Part shown: piece by piece, positions 25,773-35,500 of the stretch
Numbering within the stretch: the stretch's first letter is position 1
Layout: every line of letters begins with the position of its first letter
Source: Pseudodesulfovibrio sp. JC047
GTDB lineage: Bacteria; Desulfobacterota; Desulfovibrionia; Desulfovibrionales; Desulfovibrionaceae
Reading direction: 5' to 3'
Length of the DNA: 64,000 nt
Assembly: GCF_010468615.1 (NCBI RefSeq)
Contig: NZ_WUEH01000003.1
Coordinates: 1-64,000, forward strand
Program-made: the position numbers and the translations under genes
Notes under the pieces: generated by a model
Databases searched by the model: none
Seen by the model: only the letters and a program-made list of their open reading frames with translations
Told to the model about the DNA's origin: nothing

Positions 25773-26940
25773 AACCCTCGACGAGGTGCGCTCCATGGTC
25801 TTTGGCCATGTCGAAGACGTGCAAGAGGAATACGCCGCCAAAGGCTGGCTTCCCACGCGGTTGAATCTCAACAAGGGCGTGGTGCGTGGCTTGCTGGAAA
25901 TCTATTGCTGGGGACTCTATCAGCTCTACCAACTCCTCGCCGCCGTGTTCATTCAGGCCGCACCCAAAGAGGCCACGGACGACGAATGGATGGAATGGCA
26001 CGCCGAACAGGTGGAGGCACCGAGGAAGCAATGGACCAAGACCAAGGGGCGTGTCCGATTTGCCCGCGTTTCCACCTCAGGCAACGTACCAATTGCCAAG
26101 GGGAAAATCGTCCGCACCAAACCGGACGGCACCGGCAACGTCTACCGCTATGTTACCACCGAAAAGGCAGTCATTGCGGACGGTCAAAACGAAGTGTCCA
26201 TTCCGGTTGAATCCGAAGAATACGGAGCAGCCTCGAATGCGTCCGCCGGTCAGATCACCGAGCTTGTTACAGCCGTTCCCGGCGTGGACGTTGTGGGCAA
26301 CTCTGCCGACTGGCTTGTCAGCGAAGGCGCGGACCTCGAACCGCTTGACCGACTCCGCGAGCGGTATGTCCTGCGCTGGAACGGCAACAACGGCATGACG
26401 AAACACGCCTATGCTTCATGGGCTCTCGGCGTCACGGGCGTAGTCGCGGTCAAGGTGCTGGATCAGCATCCACGCGGCCAGGGCACGGTCGACGTCATCG
26501 TCAAAGGCGCGGCAGGCATCCCCACCGACAACCTGCTTGAACAGGTTCGCCACGCCGTTGCTACCGGCGCACTTCCCGACGATGTGCAATCCGGTCCACC
26601 CGTCAACGATGATTGGCAGGTTCGTGGTCCTGCTCCTGTTCCCCTGACCATTTCCGGCGAATTGGTCCTTGCCCCCGGCACCCACACCGAGACAGCCAAG
26701 GACGAAGCCGAGCAACGTATCCGCGCCATGTTCACGGACCCATCCACCGTACCGGGAGTGGCTCCACTTCAGATCGGGGAAGACGTTCCGCTCGACCGCC
26801 TGACCGGCGTGGTCATGGCAGCGCGTGGCGTCAAAAAGGTCAATTGGACGTCTCCAACAAATGATCAGGCCGTGCCGGTTGACGGCCTTGCCGTGCTCGG
26901 TTCCCTCACGTTGACCACAACCGAGGCGACGGAGGCGTAA
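25750..26940 (+). CDS. Phage baseplate wedge protein J (gp47 family)
   Basis: A 396-residue J protein. Expected features: the N-terminal SMVFGHVEDVQEEYAAKGWL, the YGAASNASAGQITELVTAVP segment, PLDRLRERYVLRWNGNNGMT and PRGQGTVDVIVKGAAG, all typical of the Baseplate_J domain. It follows W with overlap and couples to I by TAATG, the conserved W-J-I order. Confidence 0.9.
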   Translation: MPTPQLSKTLDEVRSMVFGHVEDVQEEYAAKGWLPTRLNLNKGVVRGLLEIYCWGLYQLYQLLAAVFIQAAPKEATDDEWMEWHAEQVEAPRKQWTKTKGRVRFARVSTSGNVPIAKGKIVRTKPDGTGNVYRYVTTEKAVIADGQNEVSIPVESEEYGAASNASAGQITELVTAVPGVDVVGNSADWLVSEGADLEPLDRLRERYVLRWNGNNGMTKHAYASWALGVTGVVAVKVLDQHPRGQGTVDVIVKGAAGIPTDNLLEQVRHAVATGALPDDVQSGPPVNDDWQVRGPAPVPLTISGELVLAPGTHTETAKDEAEQRIRAMFTDPSTVPGVAPLQIGEDVPLDRLTGVVMAARGVKKVNWTSPTNDQAVPVDGLAVLGSLTLTTTEATEA

Positions 26941-27581
26941 TGTCCATTTTCAAGGAGTACTTTTTCAAGACCCTGCGTTGGCCGCTCATCCACCGCGCCG
27001 GTCCACTGGCCGTGATCGTGGAAGGCCTCGCCAGAAGCATGGACGAAGTTCGCCGAGACATCATCTGGCTTCGCAATCAGTTCAATCCATGGACCTGCGA
27101 CGAGACCATGATTGCCGCCCACGCCGAAAGCCGTGGCATCATCAGGCACCCCTCGGAATCCGAGACGAAATACAAGGACCGCTGCATCCGCGCCTTTGCA
27201 TGGCACCGGCTCGGCGGCGGGCAAATGGGCATGCCGCGCATCCTGGACCATTTCGGCTACCCGGACACAAAAATGCTCAACGTCCGCACAGAAGACCCTG
27301 ACCGCTGGGCAGAATTCAAAGCACGAATCCCGGCACTCGAAGGCATGAACAGCGAGGACTACCAGCGCATCGGCTGGATCGCAGGTGAAACCAAGCCCGC
27401 CCGGTCCAAATTGGCAGGCATACAGGCAACCAGTAACGTCCCGGTGACCATCTCCGCAGGTGGCACAACCATTTCCATCGTCCGCATCCGGTTGCTCCCG
27501 GAACGAGTAACGGCAATACACATCATCACCAATGTGCATGGCGGCGGTTATACCCACACCGTTGCCCGCACTCACGCATAA
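26940..27581 (+). CDS. Phage tail protein I
   Basis: A 213-residue baseplate protein that connects J to the tail fibre. It shows the family's N-terminal helical part (EGLARSMDEVRRDIIWLR) and the ESETKYKDRCIRAFAWHR segment. It is coupled to J and followed ten bases later by the fibre gene. Confidence 0.8.
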   Translation: MSIFKEYFFKTLRWPLIHRAGPLAVIVEGLARSMDEVRRDIIWLRNQFNPWTCDETMIAAHAESRGIIRHPSESETKYKDRCIRAFAWHRLGGGQMGMPRILDHFGYPDTKMLNVRTEDPDRWAEFKARIPALEGMNSEDYQRIGWIAGETKPARSKLAGIQATSNVPVTISAGGTTISIVRIRLLPERVTAIHIITNVHGGGYTHTVARTHA

Positions 27582-27590
27582 GGAGGAAGA

Positions 27591-29546
27591 ATGTCTCTGA
27601 TTCTCACGAAAGCCGGACTCAACGCTTACGCGCAGGCAGAAGTCACCGGCACCAAATTGCAGGCAACGCATATGGCCACGGGCGATGGCAATGGGCAGTC
27701 CGTTTCTCACACGTCGCAATCAACAGAACTCGCTCATGAAACATGGCGCGGAAGTTTGCAAAGAATCGAAATCACGGCATCCGGCGAAGTCGAATTCGAA
27801 GGTCACGTCCCCCTCACCGTGGGCGGCTGGTACATCCGCGAAGTCGCGATCTACGCGGGCGAAGTCCTGTTGGCGATCGGCAGCCATCCCGAGGTATGGA
27901 AACCGGACCCGGAAGCCCCGGAAAAAGTCGAGTTGGTCATCACCGCGCCGGTCAAATTTGACAACGCGGCCATCATCAATCTGACCGTGGACACGACCAA
28001 GGTGCTGGCCAGTCAGGAAATGGTGGTTGGCACGGTTGCGCAACATAATGAGGACAACAATGCCCACGCCGGAGCATTGTCCACGTTAAAGGATCATCCC
28101 GCTGATCCAAACGCTCACGAGTTGCTGTTTCAAGCGATGGCGCAGGCTATCGCCAATCATACCAGTGCCGAGGATGCTCACGCCGCTTTATTTCAGGCTA
28201 TTATCAACCAGCTTCCGGGCAATGCCTCGACAACGGGCAAAGGGCTTGTTGAGCTGGCGACTCTTACTGAAACCCTTGCGGGGACAGACGCCGCGCGAGC
28301 TGTCAGCCCAAAGGGGTTAGCTGCGGCCTTGGCAGGCAAGGCCGCAATCAACCACAGTCATGATATCGCCCCTCTCCGGCAGGCGATCATTGCCTGTTCG
28401 ACAGATGTGAACGGCCTCCCCAATTTCCTCACAATCAATGGTGATGGAGTGACAGTCCAGGCCGCTGCTGATCCGTTGGTGCTGTCAATTGCTGATGGCG
28501 AAAAGGATTATGTTGAGCGCATCAACACGGACAGACTCATCCCTTCAAACAATTTGGGCGAAGGTGACAATTATATCTATGCCGAACGAGCCGAAGATGG
28601 CTCGGTGATACTTGGAACGACGCAAGATCGGCCTGTCTACAATACGACAGGTTTGGCCGAAACACTGGATCTTTTTGCTCCCGCCAATGGCTATGTTTGG
28701 CCGGGGGTAGGAATAATTTCTGCCAGCACAGAATGGGACAATAACAATGGGGCGTGGAAGGCCTTTTCCCAAAGATGGTATTCTGCGAATTATGATGATT
28801 GGTCAGCAACAGCCAAATCTGGAACGCTTAAGGTCGTTTTCGATAAGACTCGCAAACTGACGGGCTACGCCATTATCGGCACTCCTTTGACCTACACATC
28901 ACGAAAAGAACCAAAAACGTGGAATTTTAAAGTTGGAACAGGGGATACACCTGACACGGTTGTTGATTCTCAGACAGATCAAACAGGTTGGACAGCTGGC
29001 GAGCGCAGGAATTTTATGTTTGCTTCTCCGGTTGATGCCAAATCCTTTGAGATAGACGTTACCGCTTGTAACGGTACGAACTTGATGATTGCTGAATTGA
29101 TCCCCATTTTTGAACCTGACTGGTCATTTGACCCTACTCTCTACAAAGGCACTTCTCAACGCATCTATTTAGGAAAAGCCGTTGTATCTGGCGGTACCAT
29201 GATTGAGGTGTATCCCTATGCTCCTGGAATCTATGCAGTGCGCGATGTCAACGGTGGGGCAAATATTACAACAAATTCGAGGTATGTTGAGCTGAATCCA
29301 TTTGGGCAAGGGGTTCCTGCAAATGTTGTGGCGGAAATCTACCATAATGGAGTGTGGGCCAATACTTCCTTTTCGCAGACTACTAAAGGATATGGTACTT
29401 TTGCCAGTACCGTTAGAGGTGCGGTGGTTGTTCAAACCGGAGATGGTGCCGTCTCTACTGTAAGCAATAAAGCTGGTGGCGGCCATGGTAGTAATGACAC
29501 AGCTTGTTTCGCACTTTGCCGCATAACAATTGGGAGGACTTTTTAA
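27591..29546 (+). CDS. Tail fibre protein (receptor-binding)
   Basis: A 651-residue fibre. The N-terminal 150 residues (SLILTKAGLNAYAQAEVTGT, VEFEGHVPLTVGGWYIREVA, IYAGEVLLAIG) match the tail-collar/DUF3751 attachment domain. A repetitive stalk (PNAHELLFQAMAQAIANH, AEDAHAALFQAI, GLVELATLTETLAG) leads to a C-terminal receptor-binding region from about residue 270. The region has a different, slightly more AT-rich composition, as expected of a variable host-range segment. A strong AAGGAGGAAGA precedes the ATG. Its TAA overlaps the chaperone start. Confidence 0.85.
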   Translation: MSLILTKAGLNAYAQAEVTGTKLQATHMATGDGNGQSVSHTSQSTELAHETWRGSLQRIEITASGEVEFEGHVPLTVGGWYIREVAIYAGEVLLAIGSHPEVWKPDPEAPEKVELVITAPVKFDNAAIINLTVDTTKVLASQEMVVGTVAQHNEDNNAHAGALSTLKDHPADPNAHELLFQAMAQAIANHTSAEDAHAALFQAIINQLPGNASTTGKGLVELATLTETLAGTDAARAVSPKGLAAALAGKAAINHSHDIAPLRQAIIACSTDVNGLPNFLTINGDGVTVQAAADPLVLSIADGEKDYVERINTDRLIPSNNLGEGDNYIYAERAEDGSVILGTTQDRPVYNTTGLAETLDLFAPANGYVWPGVGIISASTEWDNNNGAWKAFSQRWYSANYDDWSATAKSGTLKVVFDKTRKLTGYAIIGTPLTYTSRKEPKTWNFKVGTGDTPDTVVDSQTDQTGWTAGERRNFMFASPVDAKSFEIDVTACNGTNLMIAELIPIFEPDWSFDPTLYKGTSQRIYLGKAVVSGGTMIEVYPYAPGIYAVRDVNGGANITTNSRYVELNPFGQGVPANVVAEIYHNGVWANTSFSQTTKGYGTFASTVRGAVVVQTGDGAVSTVSNKAGGGHGSNDTACFALCRITIGRTF

Positions 29547-29896
29547 TGGATATTTACGGTAAGATCGACGGCTCTCTCCAACAAATCGGCGGCAAGCACC
29601 CCGGCAAGGGCTGGGTGAAAATGACCGAACAACGTCCACAGAGCGACATGATTGCCCAAGCGGATGGTACATGGGTGCTCCCTGTTTCGACAGCGAATGA
29701 ACAGCGTGCCGTCCGTGACGCCAAAATAGAGAATGTGCGTTGGCGCATCGAGCGTCATCAATCGGAAACACGGCTTGGACTGATTCCCACCGAATCTATC
29801 GCTCCTTTGGACGCATATATACAGGCCCTCCGGGATGTGCCTCAGCAGCCTGGCTTCCCCGAGGCCGTGGAGTGGCCGGACGAACCCTCAGAGTAA
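29546..29896 (+). CDS. Tail fibre assembly chaperone
   Basis: A 116-residue protein starting at TAATG on the fibre stop. It has PSE/QADGTWVLPVSTANEQRAVRD-like sequence and a C-terminal helix (RWRIERHQSETRLGLIPTES, IQALRDVPQQPGFPEAV) typical of tail fibre assembly proteins of the Tfa type. It assists folding of the neighbouring fibre. Confidence 0.78.
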   Translation: MDIYGKIDGSLQQIGGKHPGKGWVKMTEQRPQSDMIAQADGTWVLPVSTANEQRAVRDAKIENVRWRIERHQSETRLGLIPTESIAPLDAYIQALRDVPQQPGFPEAVEWPDEPSE

Positions 29897-30143
29897 TTTC
29901 TTAAGTTCTTTGACAATCGAATAGGCCAAGAAAAGACACAGACCCGCCGGACGAATCCGACGGGCCGTTCTCAAGAGGAACAGGCAGGGGCCTTGAACCG
30001 CCCCTACCGGCGCGATGTACCACCACCGCACCACGGCCCCACGGATGGCAGCAACCATTCCGCAAAGTATCCGCTATTCCATGTACCTGTACAGGCACAA
30101 AGGAAATAGCAGGAGACCGGGGCAATCGTAAAGATAGTGAAAG

Positions 30144-30371
30144 ATGAAAAATGAAATTCGTTGTGGCAATTGCAACCGCCTGCTCGCCAAAGGGCAGGCG
30201 GTTAACCTTCAAATCAAGTGTCCCCGTTGCGGAACACTGAATCACCTGAAAGCCACGAGCATCAACATAGAAAGCCAACGAGCCTCCACCGAGGACTCAC
30301 ATGAAGATTCAGATTGGAAATGCCACGATGTGTCAGGGCGAAGCTCTGGCAACCCTGAAAACGCTGGATGA
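30144..30371 (+). CDS. com: Mu Com-like zinc-finger translational regulator
   Basis: A 75-residue protein with IRCGNCNRLLAKG and IKCPRCGTLNHLKATS, two C-x-x-C pairs forming a zinc ribbon as in phage Mu Com, which binds the mom mRNA and opens its translation start. The 3' part overlaps the methyltransferase gene by 71 bases, as com overlaps mom in Mu. It most likely couples expression of the DNA modification gene to late transcription. It lies 247 bp after the fibre chaperone, in a gap where I see only short imperfect inverted repeats. Confidence 0.75.
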   Translation: MKNEIRCGNCNRLLAKGQAVNLQIKCPRCGTLNHLKATSINIESQRASTEDSHEDSDWKCHDVSGRSSGNPENAG

Positions 30372-31038
30372 TTGCAGCGTCGATGCCGTCTTGACAGATC
30401 CGCCGTATTGCACAGGCGGCTTGACAGTCGGCCAACGGCAACAAGCTCCATCAAAGAAGTACCAAAGCTCAGCCGCACAAAAGAAGTTCGCAGACTTCCC
30501 CGGCGACAACCGGGACCAGCGGTCATTCATCACATGGGCCACGCTTTGGCTGTCCGAAGCCTACCGCGTCGCCAAACCCGGTGCGCCCATCATGATGTTC
30601 ACCGACTGGCGACAACTCCCGGCCATGACCGACGCCTTGCAAGCCGGAGGCTGGCTCTGGCGTAATATAGTGATATGGGACAAGCCGACAGCCCGCCCCA
30701 GCAAGGGAGAATTCAAGAAACAATGCGAGTTCGTCCTCGTCGGCAGCAAAGGCAAACTGGCCCCGGCAACCGACCGATGCCTTCCCGGCGTCTTCCGTCA
30801 CTCCATAGTTAGCGGCACCAAACGCAAACACCTGACCGAAAAACCGGTCCCGCTTCTTCGTGACCTCCTCCAGATCACCCCGGAAGGCGGCACCATCCTC
30901 GACCCCTTCGCAGGCTCCGCCACCACGGCCCAAGCCTGCCTCGAAACGGGCCGACACTTCATAGGCATGGAACTCTCCAACACCTACTTTGAAGTAGCCT
31001 GCACCCGCCTCAAAGACCTAGCAGGCTGGACCATCTAA
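30301..31038 (+). CDS. Phage DNA methyltransferase (N6-adenine or N4-cytosine, beta class)
   Basis: A 245-residue amino-methyltransferase. The catalytic motif IV VLTDPPYCTGG comes first (about residue 33), and the SAM-binding motif I LDPFAGSATTAQACLETG is near the C-terminus (about residue 200), the beta-class order. It also has TEKPVPLL before motif I. The ATG follows GAGGACTCAC and lies inside the com gene. It probably protects phage DNA from host restriction, taking the place of mom in Mu-like late regions. Confidence 0.88.
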   Translation: MKIQIGNATMCQGEALATLKTLDDCSVDAVLTDPPYCTGGLTVGQRQQAPSKKYQSSAAQKKFADFPGDNRDQRSFITWATLWLSEAYRVAKPGAPIMMFTDWRQLPAMTDALQAGGWLWRNIVIWDKPTARPSKGEFKKQCEFVLVGSKGKLAPATDRCLPGVFRHSIVSGTKRKHLTEKPVPLLRDLLQITPEGGTILDPFAGSATTAQACLETGRHFIGMELSNTYFEVACTRLKDLAGWTI

Positions 31039-31083
31039 CTCAAACCTTCAACACGCACGCGTAGCAGAGGGTGTGCCAAACAA

Positions 31084-31127
31084 GAAAATGGGCCGTGCAA
31101 CTTTCTCAAGTTGGGTGGCCCATTTTC
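31084..31127 (+). terminator. Large hairpin at the right end of the phage segment
   Basis: GAAAATGGGCC pairs with GGCCCATTTTC (11 bp) and the loop holds a second stem CAACTT-TCTC-AAGTTG. It lies 45 bp after the methyltransferase. The short TTTT within the stem makes it a plausible bidirectional terminator. Confidence 0.6.
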
Positions 31128-31228
31128 TCAAGTTGAGTGATAGCTTACAACACTACAAAAACACAAAAAAAATCCAAATAGGACATATTGGGGACACGGA
31201 ACCGTTTTCCAGCCCCAAACAAAAGAAA

Positions 31229-31258
31229 AAGGACTTCAAGTAATCACTTGAAGTCCTT
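31229..31258 (-). terminator. Terminator of the tRNA-Ala transcript
   Basis: AAGGACTTCAAGT-AATC-ACTTGAAGTCCTT is a perfect 13-bp stem with a four-base loop. On the minus strand it is followed by TTTTTC and begins ten bases after the CCA end of the tRNA. Confidence 0.85.
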
Positions 31259-31268
31259 AACTTTCTTG

Positions 31269-31344
<76 letters not shown>

Positions 31345-31517
31345 ACGCTGTTGGGACTGCCAATTTGCTCAAAGTGTCGTTCATTGTCAACAAAGAATTT
31401 AAATTATTTGCAATAAACCAGACCAAATGCATATTCCTCCATATAAACAAGGTATTGGACAGCCTTGCAAGCCTGAATTATTGTGAAAGCATACACCGAA
31501 AAAACACAGGATAGACC

Positions 31518-31919
31518 ATGTACCGCTACGCCGACAACAAAGACCTGGATATGCTCGCTTTGCAAGAACTCTTCCTTGCGCTGGACTGGGACTCGGGCAA
31601 CCACCCAGAGCAGTTGACTCAGGCCATTCAGTCTTCCACCTCCGTTTTTACCGCCTGGGATGGCGAAAAACTCGTCGGACTCGTCAACGTGTTGTCCGAT
31701 GGGCACATGGCCGCATATATACACTATATGCTCGTTCACCCAGCGTATCAGGGACACGGCATTGGGAAACACCTCATGGACACCGTCGCGGAGAAATACG
31801 CCGACGTTCCCCACAAAGTCCTGGTCGCCTACGGTGAGGCCATCGGATTTTATGAGCAATGTGGCTATCACTGCGCTGAAGGAACTGCTCCCATGTTCAT
31901 GACCTCACTCAAAATCTAA
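31518..31919 (+). CDS. GNAT-family N-acetyltransferase
   Basis: A 133-residue acetyltransferase. It contains the acetyl-CoA loop pattern HPAYQGHGIGKHLMDTV with the Q/R-x-x-G-x-G/A core, preceded by YIHYMLVHP and followed by GFYEQCGY, the standard GNAT motifs A and B. The substrate is unknown. It stands alone between the tRNA and the adhesin locus; GC-rich codon use matches the host chromosome. Confidence 0.88.
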   Translation: MYRYADNKDLDMLALQELFLALDWDSGNHPEQLTQAIQSSTSVFTAWDGEKLVGLVNVLSDGHMAAYIHYMLVHPAYQGHGIGKHLMDTVAEKYADVPHKVLVAYGEAIGFYEQCGYHCAEGTAPMFMTSLKI

Positions 31920-32488
31920 CCATCAGCACAAACCACTGGCCTTCAATCCCCTATTCGCCTGGGGAATAAAGGCCGCAATCAGCCCCAATAGATGCGGCAC
32001 AATACTTTTGAATACTTGAATATTTATTCTAAATATTCCTGCTGATTCATCACGTCTTCATTCACAAGCCCCTGCACTTGCCCCACGGATTCACACCGTT
32101 TCCGAGACCCCACTCCCGCTTTGATAAAAATCATTCCCAGAATCATCCACCCCTGACAAAATACGCAAGAATCGACCGCTATCAGAAGCTCGATACTCAA
32201 CGTCTGACCCGATACATCACAAGTCGACTTTCTTTTGAAAAAAAACTGAGTTCTGCCGCTCTCGTTTTTTTATGGTGATATATGAGACTGTTATTTTATA
32301 CCTCTCTCAGGGGATAATTCATGTCTAGACAAATTATTTTCTAACATACACCTGTTTAAAACTTTAACTTAAGTCTTGTAAAAGACAATAATCGTCTTTT
32401 TTATATTCCGCTGTACGCCGGGCCTTTCGAGGGTGTTCTTCTTATTTATCCACACTGTAAGTCATTGGTTTCACGCTTCTTTACTTTA
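31920..32488. other. Long AT-rich intergenic region upstream of the adhesin
   Basis: About 570 bp without a supported gene. I see a weak hairpin with AAAAGAC-AATAATC-GTCTTTT and a T run at 32380-32402, which could attenuate transcription. I see several AT-rich tracts. No known riboswitch fold, including the c-di-GMP type, could be recognised. The long leader region before a biofilm adhesin is a likely place for regulator binding. Confidence 0.5.
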
Positions 32489-32519
32489 TTGACTATAAAC
32501 TGTTTCATCGTTATATAAT
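32489..32519 (+). promoter_or_regulatory. Sigma70-type promoter of the giant adhesin
   Basis: TTGACT at 32489-32494 and TATATAAT at 32512-32519 give a 17-bp spacer to TATATA. Transcription would start near 32525, leaving a leader of about 50 nt that ends in a strong AGGAGG site six bases before the ATG at 32577. Confidence 0.65.
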
Positions 32520-32576
32520 AAAGTAACTAGATAGATTTTTTTTTATCGCTGCATAGATCAATTTTAGGAGGACATC

Positions 32577-35500
32577 ATGGCTGATTCCACGACCCAAATG
32601 CTTCAGGTTTCACTCCCTGGCGCAGGACAGACCCAGACGTATCAGCTGACACCTGATACCCCGGTCAGATTCGACTTCGACATTGCCGAAGCCGTCTTTA
32701 CCGGCAACAATGGCAACCTTGAAATCGCCCTTGAGGGCGGTGGAACGGTCATCCTCCAAGATTACCAATCGCTTGCAGATGCCGGTTCTCTACCAACCTT
32801 CGAAATGATGGATGGCGAACAAGTGGCTGGCGATGTCTACCTCTTTGCATTCTCCGAAACGGCTGATGGCGAAGAGACAGAGCTTGAGACAGCAGCCGAC
32901 GGAGCAACGGGCGGCTCAGGGGCCGGACAATACTCTGATGACCCAGGCCAGCTCGGTGACGGCCTTGACGCGCTCGGCGGTCAGGGTGAAGTCTATGCTC
33001 AAACTTCACTGGATGAACTGCCCGGCGTCGATGAAAACACCCTCCCCGTAACCAATGACGATTTCGATGACATTACCGAAACCGGCGATGTGGATTTCGA
33101 TCCGGCCTCGCACGTCTTGCGTCCTGGAGACGAAGGATATGCCGGAGCCGAATCAGAGGGCGACTTTTTCGCAATTGGAACGGAAGGCGACGGCTTTGTC
33201 CTGGACATCCCTGACGATGGAAATCCTGGCGAAGGGACCATCAACGGCAATCTCATTGCCAACGATTTCGATGCCGACCCTGCCAATCCCAATGAATCGC
33301 TGCGCATGAATACCATTGACTACGATGGTGTTGATTCCGCTGGAGAAAATCCAGGTCCGGTCGAAATTCCACCAGAAGGTCAGACTGTCGAAGGATTGTA
33401 CGGGACACTGTTCATCGAACCGACAGGTGAGTATACATATACCTTAAATGAAGAACTGGCTGACCGGCTTGAAGAAGGCGAGACCTTCGAAGAAGTCTTT
33501 GACTACAATATTGTCGATCCGATTGGCGGCGTCAGCAACACCTCCCAACTGACTGTCACGGTCTTTGGTAGCAATGACGCTCCGTATGCTGTTGCCGATA
33601 CCAATATCGAAGCCATTGAGCAGGGCGATTCCACTGGGTACCAATACCCGGATGGCTATCCCGTCTCCGGCGAAGAAGATGAAGGCTCGGCAGCTCAGAT
33701 GGTGCTTGAACCCGGCAGTGATCTGGTTGATCCCACGCCCGGTGTTGAAGGATACGGCACGGAAATTCTGACCGGTGAAGACGACGAGGCACTCCAGCTT
33801 GACCTGTCTGCTGTCTTCACCAATGGACTGAATTTCTATGGCACCAACTATGACGCAGCGACAGACATCTACGTTTCCACCAATGGGTTGATCTCCTTTG
33901 GTCATGAAAACACCTCCTATCTCGCGGATGGCATTGCCGACTACACCGATGGTCCGCTCATTGCCATTCAATATGATGATTTCAGTCTCGATCCCAGTGA
34001 CACCGGCTTCCTTGAAGGCGGAAAGATGTACTCGCACGTCGATACGGAAAACGGCATCGTCACGATCACCTGGGAAGGCGTTGGTTCATATGACACCCCG
34101 GACATCAGCCAGGGTGAAACCGGCAACTTCGTTCAAATCAGACTGCACGACCTCGGCAACGGGGATTTCGGCATAGAATACCGCTATGACGATGTGACCT
34201 GGCAAAGTGGGTATGACGATAGTGATCCCACGGCTGGCTGGACAGCTGGCGACGGCTCCCATTTCGGTCTGGTCATGGGGTCCGGCACTGGCGATTTCGT
34301 CAACGTGGAAGATACCTCCAATGTCGGCCAAAGCGGCGTGTATGCCTGGGAAGTCCGTGACGGACAGATCGGTGCGGAACTGCACGACTACACCGTGGCA
34401 GTTGGTGCGACCGGCAACGTGCTGATCAATGATTCCGATGTGGATGACAATGATCTGGTCAACGAGCCCGGCGAAGAAACCGACCTCTTTGTGATGGGTC
34501 TCTATGCCCACTTCCTTGAAAGCGACAATCAGATCGATTTCCCGCTTGTGGAAGACACCTTCGACGGCGAAATTGATCCCAATATCGACCCGACGGCCCA
34601 GACGACCTTCACGGTTCAGGGACAGTACGGTTCCCTGACCGTCAACGCTGACGGGACGTATATTTATACACTGGATAACGACGCTGAAAACACTGATCTG
34701 GAAGGTCTCAATTACGAGAACCCCGGGACCGATCAATTCACCTATGCCGTGATGGATGATTCAGGGGCCATGCACTATGCCAACCTGACTTTCACGGTCA
34801 ATGGGGCCAACGATGCGCCCGTGGCGTATTCCGATGCCAATGCGGTGCAGGAATTCGGTGACAGATTCACCCTGCCCGGCTCCGAGAGCGAACCATACAC
34901 CGATACAGTGTCCGGCAATGTCATTGCTGGTGACGCAGAAGGCGGCGTCGCTGACACCGATGCGGACGACACGGCCATTTTCGTCTCTCGCGTCTACACC
35001 AAGGGCGAAGGCGATTCAGTCACCGAAGAACATGATGTCTACAACGACACCGACACCTCGGACGGTACGGCGGCGCAGGAAGTCATCCTTCAGGGATTGT
35101 ACGGCACGCTGACCATCAGCGCGGACGGTTCATACGAATATGTCGTGGATAATGAAAATCCCGAGGTGGACGCCCTCAATTATGATGGCACCCTCACGGA
35201 CACCTTCTATTATACCGCGCGCAATACCTATGAAGATGGCGTGGAGTCCAATGAAGTCACGTTGACCATCACGGTCAACGGCAACAACGACGCACCCGTG
35301 GCATTCAATGACACGGCGGCTGTCGAAGAACTCGGCGGCGTGCATCTGTTCCCCGATGAAGCCGAACCGTATTCCGACACGGTTTCCGGCAACATCATCA
35401 TGGGCGACATGGTCGGCGGCACCCCGGATACCGATGTCGATGATATCGACGCTGTTTTCGAACCCGGTCAGACACCGCAGGGCATCTTTGTCTCGCATGT

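Noticed and set aside
32078-32278. Short plus-strand frame upstream of the adhesin
   Set aside because: No ribosome binding site, no homology, and it lies in an AT-rich regulatory-looking region.
31920-32576. c-di-GMP riboswitch in the adhesin leader
   Set aside because: I could not find the conserved GEMM stems or the tetraloop-receptor pattern; only a weak hairpin is present.
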